Source of the DNA: Thalassospira alkalitolerans
Lineage (GTDB): Bacteria; Pseudomonadota; Alphaproteobacteria; Rhodospirillales; Thalassospiraceae
Length of the DNA stretch: 58,696 bases
NCBI RefSeq assembly: GCF_002115745.1
Contig: NZ_JFKB01000022.1
Location: 1 to 58,696 of the forward strand
Direction of reading: 5' to 3'
Shown: in pieces, positions 44,479-53,760 of the stretch
How the letters are laid out: every line of letters begins with the position of its first letter
How positions within the stretch are numbered: position 1 is the stretch's first letter
The notes under the pieces: generated by a model
What the model saw: only the letters and a program-made list of their open reading frames with translations
What the model was told of the DNA's origin: nothing
The model's database searches: none
Program-made: the position numbers and the translations under genes

Positions 44479-45093
44479 ATGGTTGATATTCCCAAGGGTT
44501 GGAAATTACCTGAAAATGACGCGATCCGGGTCGAAGATATCGAATGCCTGTCAGACAATTGGTATCATCTGTATCGCGTGACATTTGATTTAAAACGCCA
44601 GAACGGTGAATGGCAACGCCAGCAACGCGAAGCCTATGAACGCGGTAATGGTGCTGGGATTTTACTGTATAATCGCGATGCCGGGACTGTGATCCTGACC
44701 CGGCAATTTCGTCTGCCGACTTTTGTAAATGGCAATGAAACCGGCATGCTGATCGAAGTTCCGGCAGGGTTGCTTGATGATCGCGATCCGGCGTCGGCCG
44801 TGATTGCCGAGGTCGAGGAAGAAACCGGCTATAAAATCGGCAAGCCACAAAAGCTGTTTGATTTATTCATGAGTCCGGGATCGGTGACCGAACGGCTTCA
44901 TCTTTTTATGGCCGAAGTCAAAAGCGAACACCGCGAAGGTATTGGTGGCGGCCTGCACGAAGAAGGCGAGGATATCCACGTTCTGGAAATCCCGATCAAA
45001 GACGCGATTGCCATGGTTGCCGATGGTCGTATCCGCGATGCCAAGACCGTAATCTTGTTACAGCACGCGATGTTGGCCAAGCTTTTCGGCTAA
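44479..45093 (+). CDS. Nudix hydrolase, NudK/ADP-ribose pyrophosphatase-like
   Basis: A 204-aa Nudix enzyme that should cleave nucleoside-diphosphate sugars. The Nudix box is GLLDDRDPASAVIAEVEEET then GY, near residues 98-119; its metal-binding EVEEE is intact, but the usual Arg of the RE-core is Ala. The lead IEVPAG and the YMSPG-like FMSPGSVTERLHLFMAEV match the GDP-mannose pyrophosphatase group. It lies 9 nt after the hydrolase gene. Confidence 0.85.
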   Translation: MVDIPKGWKLPENDAIRVEDIECLSDNWYHLYRVTFDLKRQNGEWQRQQREAYERGNGAGILLYNRDAGTVILTRQFRLPTFVNGNETGMLIEVPAGLLDDRDPASAVIAEVEEETGYKIGKPQKLFDLFMSPGSVTERLHLFMAEVKSEHREGIGGGLHEEGEDIHVLEIPIKDAIAMVADGRIRDAKTVILLQHAMLAKLFG

Positions 45094-45119
45094 AGCATAT
45101 TTATGTTCACCATCGCAAG

Positions 45120-45332
45120 GTGTTGGTCGTCGATGATTTTGTCACCAATGCCGATATTGATGCGGCACTGGTGCATTGTCAGGGGCTAACGCAAACCGCA
45201 GTGACCGGGGTGATCGGCGCCGGGACCCGTTCACGCCCCTTGGTTTATGCCTATCTTATCGCACAGCTTGGCAATCCGACGATTGGTGTTGACCATGAGG
45301 CGCCCGGCTGCATAATGGCAATCTGGTGTTGA
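45120..45332 (+). CDS. Doubtful short ORF or gene remnant
   Basis: A 70-codon frame with a GTG start, 26 nt after the Nudix gene and before a strong terminator. Its codon pattern looks coding (DDFVTNADIDAALVHCQGLT), but it has no good ribosome site and resembles no family I know. It may be a real small protein or the remains of a longer gene. Confidence 0.25.
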   Translation: MLVVDDFVTNADIDAALVHCQGLTQTAVTGVIGAGTRSRPLVYAYLIAQLGNPTIGVDHEAPGCIMAIWC

Positions 45333-45363
45333 TGTATCCATAATCGCCAGATCACCAAACACA

Positions 45364-45403
45364 AAAAAGCCGCCCGGCCATAAAGGCATTCGGGCGGCTT
45401 TTT
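45364..45403. terminator. Bidirectional terminator between convergent genes
   Basis: A perfect 13-bp stem (AAAAAGCCGCCCG / CGGGCGGCTTTTT) works on both strands, between the Nudix unit and phaZ. Confidence 0.93.
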
Positions 45404-45421
45404 CTTTATGTGATGGATGGC

Positions 45422-46711
45422 CTATTCGGCGGCTTCGATCCGGGCCATGTCCGGGGCGCTTTTGCGGCCCTTGCCCTCTTGGTCGTGGCGGCGGATGAAA
45501 TCCTTAAGCCGCGGGCTGATTTGTTCGCGCCAGCGACGGCCGTTAAATACGCCATAATGACCAACACCCTGTTGAAGGTGATGCATGCGCATATTATCGG
45601 GCAGATTGGTGCAAAGTTTGTGCGCCGCGCGGGTTTGGCCCATGCCGGTGATATCGTCGCGTTCACCTTCAACCGTCAGAAGGGCGGTTTTGGTAATCGC
45701 GGCCGGATCGACCTGAATGCCTTGCCAGCGCATCGTGCCGTCGGGAAGGTTATGGTCGTGGAACACGACTTTTAGGGTTTGCAGGTAAAATTCGGCCGTC
45801 AGATCCATAACGGCGAGGTATTCCTGATAGAATGCGCGCTTGGCATCGGCACTTTCGCCGTCGCCTTCGACCAGATGTGTGAACATGTCATGATGGGCGG
45901 ACATATGTTTGTCCCAATTCATGCTCATGAAACCGGCCAATTGCATGAAGCCCGGATAGACGCGGCGCATTGCGCCGGGATGGGGCAACGGCACATGCGA
46001 AATTACATGGCGTTCAAACCAGTCCAAGCTGTGCTGTTGGGCGAAATTATTGACCTCGGTCGGGTTTTCACGGGTATCAACCGGCCCGCCCATCAACGTC
46101 ATTGATGCGGGTTGGCAGGGCTCATTACCCGATGCCATCAGCGACACAGCGGCAAGCACCGGAACAGATGGCTGGCAGACGGCCATCATATGGGTGTTCG
46201 GGCCAAGCTTGCGCAGGAAGCGCATGATATAGTCGACATAGGTATCAAGATCAAAATGGCCCAGATGGACCGGGACGGTGCGCGCATCGTTCCAATCGGT
46301 GATGTAAACATCATGATCGGGCAGAAGGGTTTCGACCGTGCCCCGCAAAAGGGTCGCGAAATGGCCTGACATCGGGGCCACAATCAACAAACGCGGATCA
46401 TCGGGCTGGGTTTTCAGATGCCCGGTTTCGCGTTTGAAATGCAAAAGATTGCCGAACGGTTCGCTGTGAACGATTTCTACGGTCACCGGCACGGTTTCAT
46501 CATTGATGATCGTGGTATCAAGTTCAAAGTCCGGCTTGCCATAGCGATGAGTGATATGGGTGAACACATCAAATGCCGCTGCGGCCGTGCGACCTTGCTG
46601 GGTATAGGACATCGGGTTGGCTGGATTGCGCAGCCACTTCTTGCTGGCATCTGCCGCCATGCGAAGCGGGCTGATGGTGGCGTGCTGCAATTCGTAAAGA
46701 TGGTACAGCAT
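45422..46711 (-). CDS. phaZ: Intracellular polyhydroxyalkanoate (PHB) depolymerase
   Basis: Breaks down stored PHB granules. A 429-aa cytosolic enzyme of the PhaZ1 type, with the nucleophile Cys179 in AVCQPSVPVLAAVSLM in place of the usual lipase Ser, and typical segments MLYHLYELQHATISPLRMAA, VYITDWNDAR and LLTVEGERDDITGMGQT, with a late GVGHYGVF His. The start at 46711 matches the family N-terminus (GAGAGAAAA upstream); a longer frame upstream is not homologous. Two TTGC-N3-GCAA palindromes of the kind bound by PhaR lie ~340-370 nt upstream. Confidence 0.93.
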   Translation of the reverse strand: MLYHLYELQHATISPLRMAADASKKWLRNPANPMSYTQQGRTAAAAFDVFTHITHRYGKPDFELDTTIINDETVPVTVEIVHSEPFGNLLHFKRETGHLKTQPDDPRLLIVAPMSGHFATLLRGTVETLLPDHDVYITDWNDARTVPVHLGHFDLDTYVDYIMRFLRKLGPNTHMMAVCQPSVPVLAAVSLMASGNEPCQPASMTLMGGPVDTRENPTEVNNFAQQHSLDWFERHVISHVPLPHPGAMRRVYPGFMQLAGFMSMNWDKHMSAHHDMFTHLVEGDGESADAKRAFYQEYLAVMDLTAEFYLQTLKVVFHDHNLPDGTMRWQGIQVDPAAITKTALLTVEGERDDITGMGQTRAAHKLCTNLPDNMRMHHLQQGVGHYGVFNGRRWREQISPRLKDFIRRHDQEGKGRKSAPDMARIEAAE

Positions 46712-47050
46712 TTTTCTCTCACTCCCCGGCGATGCATGGGTCGGTTGGGGGCATCGGCCGTGTTGGTCCCCGACTGCTCTGTTCCGGAAGGATTTCCGGC
46801 CGGCAGGTCTTTTGTTTTCCGTAACACCCCGATGACGACACTGCGCATTATGCAATGGGGTCAATTTCCGGGGATGCCGGTTATTGGCGGGTTAAGACCC
46901 GGCAACATCACGATAAACAGAAATCCTGCAATTCATCAGAGCCTACGATACTTAAGGTTTAAAATAATAGCCTAAAAGTATGATGAATTTCCAAACGATC
47001 AGCTTTGATCTTGATTCAAGCCAAGTTTTGGCCTGTTGTCGAGTAAAATT

Positions 47051-47081
47051 TTGCATCGCAACGTAAGTTGTTGCGCTGCAA
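47051..47081. promoter_or_regulatory. Twin TTGC-N3-GCAA palindromes (PhaR-like sites)
   Basis: TTGCATCGCAA (47051-47061) and TTGCGCTGCAA (47071-47081) start exactly 20 bp apart, on the same face of the helix. PhaR, the PHB-responsive repressor, binds TGC-rich palindromes of this kind. The second is extended to TTGTTGC-GCT-GCAACAA. The gap 46712-47177 otherwise shows no gene and is AT-rich near 46960. Confidence 0.5.
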
Positions 47082-47177
47082 CAATTGTTGTTTGTTTGGA
47101 AATGACGCAGAACTATAATGATCATATACAATCGTATATGTTTGATGGGACTCGGTCAAATCAAGGGAAGCAGGCAA

Positions 47178-47210
47178 AGAAAAACGCTGCTGTCGGGGAA
47201 CAGCAGCGTT
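47178..47210 (-). terminator. Terminator downstream of the 43-aa gene
   Basis: A perfect 11-bp stem (AACGCTGCTGT / ACAGCAGCGTT) with a 6-nt loop; the T tract TTTTTC is on the minus strand. It lies about 165 nt after the 43-aa gene, and the stretch between has no clear ORF. Confidence 0.8.
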
Positions 47211-47374
47211 AAGTAGCGCGGATAACACAGAAATATGCAATTACAATTCACGAGACCCGAACGAAGAAAAAGGGGCGACCGACAAACGGGACAGGGTATG
47301 GGTGCGGGGTTGCCTGCCGGTCGCTAACCTGGATGGGAAGTCCATCCGGGCCTCGTAAAAAGCTTGAGCTTTGG

Positions 47375-47506
47375 TCAGATCAGACCGCGAAGGGTTTGCG
47401 CCATGCCCAGTCCGATAACGAACAGGAAAAATCCGGTGCTTCCAACCACGGCAACCGTGCTGCAAAGCTCGTTCAGGCGGGTCGGGTTTTCAAGCAACTT
47501 CATCAT
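47375..47506 (-). CDS. Small inner-membrane protein, 43 aa, probable SOS gene
   Basis: Read directly on the minus strand. The product begins MMKLLENPTRLNELCSTVAV and has one membrane helix (VGSTGFFLFVIGLGMA, extended by flanking hydrophobic residues) and a short tail QTLRGLI. A perfect AGGAGG lies 8 nt before the first ATG, the best ribosome site in the region. Upstream lie a good promoter and a GAAC-N7-GAAC element, the LexA site of alphaproteobacteria. Size, topology and control recall Caulobacter SidA, an SOS-induced cell-division inhibitor, though I see no sequence similarity I could state. Function is inferred only. Confidence 0.65.
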   Translation of the reverse strand: MMKLLENPTRLNELCSTVAVVGSTGFFLFVIGLGMAQTLRGLI

Positions 47507-47536
47507 GGTGTTGTCCTCCTCAATCTGTCTGAACAA

Positions 47537-47580
47537 ACCATACTGATCTTGTTTTGTTCTCGCAAGAACAAAATTAGAAC
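47537..47580 (-). promoter_or_regulatory. Promoter and SOS (LexA) box of the 43-aa gene
   Basis: On the minus strand TTGCGA (47560-47565) and TATGGT (47537-47542) are 17 nt apart. GTTC-TAATTTT-GTTC (47566-47580), the alphaproteobacterial SOS box, abuts the -35. An overlapping inverted repeat, TTTTGTTCT-CGCA-AGAACAAAA (47552-47573), covers the -35 itself. A LexA dimer here would block the promoter. Confidence 0.65.
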
Positions 47581-47872
47581 AAAATCCATAAATTAAAATA
47601 AGTATTTGATTTTAAACGAATTTAATTTGTTCTTTTTGTTCTGTGCCATTTGTCGAAAATGAGAACATCCGGTGCATTTTTAGGGCGGAGATTGAATGAA
47701 CCCCGCAGAAACCGGTGCTTTTGCGCGAGTCTTTATGAAAGAACACCGTGCGTCATATGGAAAGACCGGAACATAACCGCGAAACATACGGCAGGAAGGC
47801 AAGGCCGCAGACGGAATGGAGGGAACCAACAAATGTGTCTGGCATTCCATCATATGTCGGTATCTGTCACCT

Positions 47873-48432
47873 GACTTGCGCGTGCAGATGCGTATCGAAA
47901 GGACAAAACGTCATGAAAAATTGAAACCACGATGATCTATGTGGTGCTTTGATCAGGTCGAAGCCATAACAATGGCGGATAAGATCGCGGTGTTGCGTGC
48001 CGGTTCCGGTCAAACTGGCAACAACCGTTTGAGCGATACGATCATTCTTAAAATCAATTTGTTACGCGCTTTATCGGGAGCTGAAAATGATCTTTGTTGC
48101 CGCAGGTCTCGATGGGGTTTCGCAACAAACTGTTACGGTTAAACCAGATTTCAGTAAAGAGGCTACCGGCCTGTCGATGGCAGTGGTCTTGACGTCGGAG
48201 ATCGTGTAACACTGGGCATCAGACTGGAACATTGCAGCCTTGCCGATTCAGGACACGGCATTGTTGTGCGGAACGGTCGACGTGGTTGAACATCCGGGCG
48301 AGGTGTCTCGTCTATATGCAGGCCGATGGGAGTGAACTGTTCGTTGTCCGTGTCACCGGAGATACGGCAATTGTAACAGGGTCGACCATCGGCATTCATG
48401 CCCGGAGGGAAGATTGCGGTTTGTTTGATTAG
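47873..48432 (+). pseudogene. Decayed sugar ABC transporter ATP-binding gene (UgpC/MsmK type)
   Basis: Pieces of the C-terminal half of a MalK/UgpC-like ATPase can be read in order in changing frames: DLRVQMRIE (47873), DQVEAITMADKIAVLRAG (~47950), MIFVAAGLDGVSQQTVTVKP (~48087), DVGDRVTLGIRLEHC (~48193) and ADGSELFVVRVTGDTAIVTG up to GLFD (~48320-48432). Frameshifts and stops separate the blocks, for example next to the THDQVEA switch, where one lost base and later errors put a TGA in frame. The Walker A half is missing. It lies just before zwf, where some relatives keep a sugar ABC importer. The rest of 47581-47872 and 48433-48652 shows no gene. Confidence 0.85.
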
Positions 48433-48652
48433 GACAGAGACGCCAGATGATGCTTTGATGTGGATAATCAACCGCGCAGAGTATCGCTGGTAACAAGATT
48501 GGCGGTGGCGGGGGAAACCCGACGCCTGCCGTCACGGTAAAATACCGTGGCCCGGTCGTTTGCCAGAGCTCTTTTGGGGCTTTGGGTCCCACCTGGACGA
48601 CGGGGAGGAACGAGTGAGAGCAAAGCAGTTCGCTTGGAAGGCTTAGGGCAAG

Positions 48653-50158
48653 ATGACACAAACGACGACGCAGCGCCAAAGGCTGAAGCATCGTATCGCT
48701 GATATCGTAATTTTCGGTGGGACCGGAGATTTGGCGTTACGCAAACTTTTCCCGGCACTTTACGAAATGGAACGTACCGGGCGTTTCGATGACGCCACCC
48801 GTATTTTCGGTGCATCGCGCAGCGAACATTCCGATGACGAATTCCGCACCAAGTTGCAGGAAGCCGGAAAGAAATACATCCCGAATGGTGAATTTGAGGC
48901 CAAGGTCTGGAAAAAATTCGCCGCCCGTATTGCCTATGTTCAGGTTTCCGCCGATGACGAAGCCGGGTTCAAGGTTTTGAATGACAAGCTTTCCGATCAA
49001 CCCGATCGGGATCGCGTTTATTATTTCTCGACCAGTCCGTCGCTGTTTGCCGATATGGCGTTTAATCTGAAGAAAGCCGGTCTGGTAACGCCGAACTCAC
49101 GGGTTGTTCTTGAAAAGCCGCTGGGCCACGATCTTGAAAGTTGCCGTGAAATTAACGGTCAGATCGGTGACGTCTTCAAAGAACATCAGATTTTCCGTAT
49201 CGACCATTATCTTGGCAAGGAAACGGTGCAGAACCTTTTGATCCTGCGCTTTGCCAATGCCATGTTCGAACCGCTGTGGAACAGCGCGCATATCGATCAC
49301 GTGCAGATAACTGTCGGCGAAGAAGTCGGCGCCGAAGGACGGTGGTCCTATTATGACGACGCGGGCGCAATGCGCGACATGGTGCAAAACCATATGTTGC
49401 AGCTTTTGTGCTTGGTCGCCATGGAACCCCCCTATGTTCTGGATCAGGACGCGGTGCGCGATGAAAAGGTCAAGGTGCTAAAGGCGCTGAAACCGATCAA
49501 CGATTCTAATATTGATAGCGCAACCGTGCGTGGCCAATACCGCAAAGGCGCGGTCGGTGGCAAGGAAGTCCCGGGATATCTTGAAGAAGAAGGTGCCAAT
49601 ATCGATAGCACCACCGAGACTTTTGTTGCCATCCGGGCCGAGTTGAACAACTGGCGCTGGGCCGGGGTGCCGTTCTATTTGCGCACCGGCAAACGGTTGC
49701 CGAAACGTCATTCGGAAATCGTGATCCAGTTCCGCGATGTGCCGCATCAGATTTTCCCGCTGGCCAAATCCATGACCAATTATCAGGCCAACCGCCTTGT
49801 TTTGCGCTTGCAGCCTGACGATGGCATTCATCTGGTTTTGAACACCAAAAATCCGGGGCCGGGGCTGGTAAGGCTTCGTCCGACAGCTTTGAACCTGTCC
49901 TTTGCCGAGGCTTTTGGCGGGCGCAGCCCGGATGCCTATGAACGTCTTTTGCTTGACGCAATTGATGGCAATAACACGTTGTTCGTCCGTCGCGATGAAC
50001 AGGATATTGCCTGGCAGTGGGTCGACGCCATTCAGGAAGCATGGCACAGCAACCATATCACGCCCAAGGGCTATACCTCGGGTACATGGGGGCCTTCGGC
50101 GGCTATTGCGCTGATCGAGCGTGACGGTCGAACCTGGAACGAAGAAGCCGGGTTCTGA
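48653..50158 (+). CDS. zwf: Glucose-6-phosphate 1-dehydrogenase
   Basis: Oxidises glucose 6-phosphate to 6-phosphogluconolactone with NAD(P)+. Normal length, 501 aa. Cofactor fold IVIFGGTGDLALRKLFPALY near 19-38; active-site RIDHYLGKE with Asp184, His185 and Lys189; closing YTSGTWGP as in the family. It heads the Entner-Doudoroff operon zwf-pgl-edd-glk-eda. A remnant of an ABC ATPase gene is directly upstream; no clear promoter was identified. Confidence 0.96.
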   Translation: MTQTTTQRQRLKHRIADIVIFGGTGDLALRKLFPALYEMERTGRFDDATRIFGASRSEHSDDEFRTKLQEAGKKYIPNGEFEAKVWKKFAARIAYVQVSADDEAGFKVLNDKLSDQPDRDRVYYFSTSPSLFADMAFNLKKAGLVTPNSRVVLEKPLGHDLESCREINGQIGDVFKEHQIFRIDHYLGKETVQNLLILRFANAMFEPLWNSAHIDHVQITVGEEVGAEGRWSYYDDAGAMRDMVQNHMLQLLCLVAMEPPYVLDQDAVRDEKVKVLKALKPINDSNIDSATVRGQYRKGAVGGKEVPGYLEEEGANIDSTTETFVAIRAELNNWRWAGVPFYLRTGKRLPKRHSEIVIQFRDVPHQIFPLAKSMTNYQANRLVLRLQPDDGIHLVLNTKNPGPGLVRLRPTALNLSFAEAFGGRSPDAYERLLLDAIDGNNTLFVRRDEQDIAWQWVDAIQEAWHSNHITPKGYTSGTWGPSAAIALIERDGRTWNEEAGF

Positions 50159-50236
50159 TGGCATCATGGCCGTCATGTTATGTGCATGGCGGCTTTGGAT
50201 GGCGATGAACCGGTTCCCAATTTTCTGGACGAAGAC

Positions 50237-50956
50237 ATGACAAACGAACGCATTTTCCAAAGCGGCGATGACATGCTTGCGGCCATGGTCAAAGAAACCG
50301 TGGATCGCCTTGAATTCGCCATTGCAACCCGTGGGCACGCCAGCATCGCGGTGGCCGGGGGGCGTTTCCCCAAGCCACTGTTTGAAAAACTGTCGACGGT
50401 TAAACTTGATTGGTCAAAGGTCACCGTTACCCTTGGCGATGATCGCTGGGTCGGGCTTGATGATGACCAATCCAATGAAAAGCTGGTCCGCGATCATTTC
50501 CTGATCAACGAAGCCCAGCATGCGCGTTTGGTGTCGCTTAAAACCAATGACACCAATCCCGAAGACGCAATTGCAACGGTCACAAGCCGCCTTCGCACAG
50601 ATGTGCATTGGCCGCTTGATATCGTTTATCTGGGCATGGGCGATGATGGTCATACCGCATCGCTGTTCCCGTCATCTGCGCCTGATGCCCTTGCAAAGGG
50701 TTTATATCCCGAACATGGCGAACTGGTTGCCGCTGCGCGCCCGACCGCATCCCCGGTCCCGCGCATCAGCCTGACTTTGCCCGCCATCCTTAATGCCCGG
50801 TATATTGGCATCCATATTACCGGACAATCCAAATGGTCGACCTTTGAAACCGCGAAAAACGGCACCAAGATCGAAGAAATGCCGGTTCGCGCAATTTTGC
50901 AGCAGACTGACATCCCCGTCGATCTGTGGTGGAGCGCCGAGAACCCGAAAGGCTGA
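50237..50956 (+). CDS. pgl: 6-phosphogluconolactonase
   Basis: Hydrolyses 6-phosphogluconolactone. 239 aa from the ATG at 50237, which has GGACGAAG upstream and fits the family start ([14 protein letters not shown]). [17 protein letters not shown] is the sugar-phosphate loop (Gly of the more usual SGG is A-G-G-R here) and [15 protein letters not shown] the catalytic segment with His. An ATG at 50180 is an alternative start. Between zwf and edd; edd starts 5 nt after its stop. Confidence 0.94.
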   Translation: MTNERIFQSGDDMLAAMVKETVDRLEFAIATRGHASIAVAGGRFPKPLFEKLSTVKLDWSKVTVTLGDDRWVGLDDDQSNEKLVRDHFLINEAQHARLVSLKTNDTNPEDAIATVTSRLRTDVHWPLDIVYLGMGDDGHTASLFPSSAPDALAKGLYPEHGELVAAARPTASPVPRISLTLPAILNARYIGIHITGQSKWSTFETAKNGTKIEEMPVRAILQQTDIPVDLWWSAENPKG

Positions 50957-50961
50957 ACCCC

Positions 50962-52800
50962 ATGAAACGTGAATTAGAACAGATTACCAAACGCATTGTC
51001 GAACGGTCCAAACCGACGCGCGAAGCCTATTTGGCGCGCATCGAAGCCGCCGCATCCAGTCGTCCGCACCGTTCCAGCCTGTCATGTGGCAATCTGGCCC
51101 ATGCGTCTGCGGGGTGCAGCTCCGCGGATAAGGAGCGCATTAATGGTGACGAAGGTGCCAATCTGGGCATTGTGACGTCTTATAATGATATGCTGTCAGC
51201 GCATCAGCCGCTTGGCGTTTATCCCGACCGCATCAAAAAGGCCGTGTTCGAAGCCGGTGCAACCGCACAGGTCGCAGGCGGTGTTCCCGCCATGTGCGAT
51301 GGCGTGACCCAAGGCCGTCCGGGCATGGAACTTTCGCTGTTTTCGCGTGATGTGATTGCCATGTCGACCGCTGTTTCGCTGTCGCACGATGTGTTTGACG
51401 CGGCCCTTTATCTTGGCGTGTGCGATAAAATTGTCCCGGGTTTGGTGATGGGCGCACTGGCCTATGGTCATATTCCGGCGGTATTTGTCCCGGCCGGGCC
51501 AATGCCATCGGGCTTGCCCAATGATGAAAAGGCCCGCATCCGTCAGCTTTACGCCCAAGGCAAAGTCGGCCGCAAGGAATTGCTCGAAGCCGAAACCGCC
51601 TCCTATCACAGTCCGGGGACCTGTACCTTCTATGGTACGGCAAACTCCAACCAGATGCTGATGGAAATCATGGGCTTGCATCTTCCCGGTGCGGCGTTTG
51701 TTAACCCGAACACCGATCTGCGTGATGCCCTGACCGAAGAAGCCGCCCGTCGGGCGCTTCAGATTACCAAACTTGGTAATGATTACCGCCCGGTTGGTAA
51801 AATTCTTGACGAAAAGGCGTTTGTGAACGGCATCATCGGGTTGCTGGCAACCGGTGGATCAACCAACCACACCCTGCATTTGCCCGCGATGGCGCGCGCC
51901 GCCGGGATCGAACTTCGCTGGGATGATTTTGATGAATTATCCCGTCTTGTTCCATTGCTGTGCCGCGTTTATCCGAATGGTCAGGCCGATGTGAACCATT
52001 TCCACGCCGCTGGCGGCATGGGGTTTGTGATCAGTGATCTTTTGAAAAATGGTCTGCTGCATCATGATGTTCAGTCGATCAGTACCGGTGGCATGGCGGC
52101 CTATGGCACCGAGCCGTATCTGGATGCGGGTAAACTGGCATGGCGTGATGCGCCGAAAGACAGCCACGACGAAGGCATTCTGCGCCCGACCGAAAAGGCA
52201 TTCAGTGCCGATGGTGGGCTTCGCATGCTGGCAGGCAATCTTGGCCGCTCGGTGATCAAGGTTTCGGCGGTGAAACCCGAAAATCGTGTGATCGAAGCCC
52301 CCGCGGCGGTGTTTACATCCCAGGAAGAAATGATGCAGGCGTTCAAGGATGGCAAGCTGCATCGTGACGTGATTTGTGTGGTGCGCTTCCAGGGGCCAAA
52401 GGCCAATGGCATGCCGGAATTGCACAAACTGACCCCGCCGCTTGGCGTGTTGCAGGACCTTGGCTACAAGGTCGCCCTTGTCACCGATGGTCGTATGTCA
52501 GGTGCATCGGGCAAGGTTCCCGCCGCCATTCATGTCACCCCCGAAGCCATGATGAACGGCCCGATTGGCAAGGTAAAAGACGGCGATATTCTGCGTCTGG
52601 ATGCCGAAAGCGGTGAATTGATCCTGAATGTGACCGAGGCCGAATTGGCCAAGCGCGACTTTGCGACATTCGATAACAAGGCCGAACATCAGACCGGTTT
52701 TGGCCGTGAATTGTTTGGCGTGTTCCGTGAACATGTTGGTCTGGCTGAATTGGGTGCCAGTGCCGTGCTTCCGGGGACGGTTGAGGTTGAGGTAGCGTAA
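50962..52800 (+). CDS. edd: Phosphogluconate dehydratase
   Basis: Makes 2-keto-3-deoxy-6-phosphogluconate, the first specific step of the Entner-Doudoroff route. A 612-aa iron-sulphur dehydratase of the IlvD/Edd family, with cysteines in [14 protein letters not shown] (~112) and [37 protein letters not shown] near 298, and [13 protein letters not shown] near 510. The ATG at 50962 (AAAGG upstream) matches the family start. Its stop overlaps the glk start (TAATG). Confidence 0.96.
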   Translation: MKRELEQITKRIVERSKPTREAYLARIEAAASSRPHRSSLSCGNLAHASAGCSSADKERINGDEGANLGIVTSYNDMLSAHQPLGVYPDRIKKAVFEAGATAQVAGGVPAMCDGVTQGRPGMELSLFSRDVIAMSTAVSLSHDVFDAALYLGVCDKIVPGLVMGALAYGHIPAVFVPAGPMPSGLPNDEKARIRQLYAQGKVGRKELLEAETASYHSPGTCTFYGTANSNQMLMEIMGLHLPGAAFVNPNTDLRDALTEEAARRALQITKLGNDYRPVGKILDEKAFVNGIIGLLATGGSTNHTLHLPAMARAAGIELRWDDFDELSRLVPLLCRVYPNGQADVNHFHAAGGMGFVISDLLKNGLLHHDVQSISTGGMAAYGTEPYLDAGKLAWRDAPKDSHDEGILRPTEKAFSADGGLRMLAGNLGRSVIKVSAVKPENRVIEAPAAVFTSQEEMMQAFKDGKLHRDVICVVRFQGPKANGMPELHKLTPPLGVLQDLGYKVALVTDGRMSGASGKVPAAIHVTPEAMMNGPIGKVKDGDILRLDAESGELILNVTEAELAKRDFATFDNKAEHQTGFGRELFGVFREHVGLAELGASAVLPGTVEVEVA

Positions 52801-53738
52801 TGCGGCTGGTTGGCGACATTGGCGGCACCAACGCCCGCTTTGCCTGGATTGATGATAAGGGCGACCCGCAATCGCCGATGACATTGCCGGTACGCGAATA
52901 CGCGACCATCGGCGATGCCATGCGCGATTTCATGACCCGGACGGATTGCCGCGATTTGCGTGAATTTGCGGTTGCTGTGGCCTGTCCGGCGATGGCCGAT
53001 ACCATCAAATTCACCAATAACCCGTGGGTGTTTTCCAAAGACGCGCTTAATGCCGAATTTGGTCTGGATCGTCTTGTGGTGGTTAATGATTTTACCGGTC
53101 TTGCGATGTCGGTGCCCTATTTGGGCGACGAAGACTTGATCACGCTGTTTGACGGGCCGGGGCGTCCGGGTTTGCCATTGGCGGTGATCGGGGCCGGGAC
53201 CGGGCTTGGCGTTTCGGGGCTTTTGCCCCATGACGGTCATTGGATTCCGGTTCAGGGCGAAGGCGGTCATGTGACTTTGCCCGCGGTTGATGATCTTGAT
53301 TATGAAATCGTCAAATTCCTGACGGCTGAACTTGGTCGTGTGTCGGCCGAACGCATTCTGTCGGGGATGGGAATTGAAAACCTGTATCGTGCACTTGCCG
53401 CGATTGACGGGGTTGATGTTACGCCGCTGACCGCGGCCGAGGTTGTCGACCGTGCCATGACACAAAATGATCCGCTTTGCCTTAAAGTGCTGGATCGGTT
53501 CTGTTTGTTTATGGGCGGGGTTGCCGGTGATCTTGTGCTGACGCTTGGTGCATTTGACGGTGTGTTTATCGGTGGCGGCATTGGGCCGCGCATTGCCGAT
53601 TATATGAAACAAAGCGGCCTGAAAGATCGGATGATCGCCAAGGGCCGTTTCCATGATTTGATGAATGATGTGCCGGTACGCCTGATGACGGCGAAATACC
53701 CGGCCCTGATCGGTTGCGCCAAGATTTTATCGGCCTGA
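52800..53738 (+). CDS. glk: Glucokinase
   Basis: Phosphorylates glucose with ATP to feed zwf. A 312-aa ROK-unrelated bacterial glucokinase (Glk group): phosphate loop VGDIGGTNARFAWID (~3-17), VVNDFTG with the catalytic Asp near residue 98, GAGTGLGVSGL near 131, and GEGGHVTLP. The start overlaps the edd stop by one base, so the genes are translationally coupled. Confidence 0.95.
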   Translation: MRLVGDIGGTNARFAWIDDKGDPQSPMTLPVREYATIGDAMRDFMTRTDCRDLREFAVAVACPAMADTIKFTNNPWVFSKDALNAEFGLDRLVVVNDFTGLAMSVPYLGDEDLITLFDGPGRPGLPLAVIGAGTGLGVSGLLPHDGHWIPVQGEGGHVTLPAVDDLDYEIVKFLTAELGRVSAERILSGMGIENLYRALAAIDGVDVTPLTAAEVVDRAMTQNDPLCLKVLDRFCLFMGGVAGDLVLTLGAFDGVFIGGGIGPRIADYMKQSGLKDRMIAKGRFHDLMNDVPVRLMTAKYPALIGCAKILSA

Positions 53739-53760
53739 CCGGGAAACTGGAGGATACATA

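Noticed and set aside
47241..47465. 74-codon frame overlapping the 43-aa gene on the same strand
   Set aside because: It has no ribosome site and odd composition; the 43-aa frame has AGGAGG and a membrane helix.
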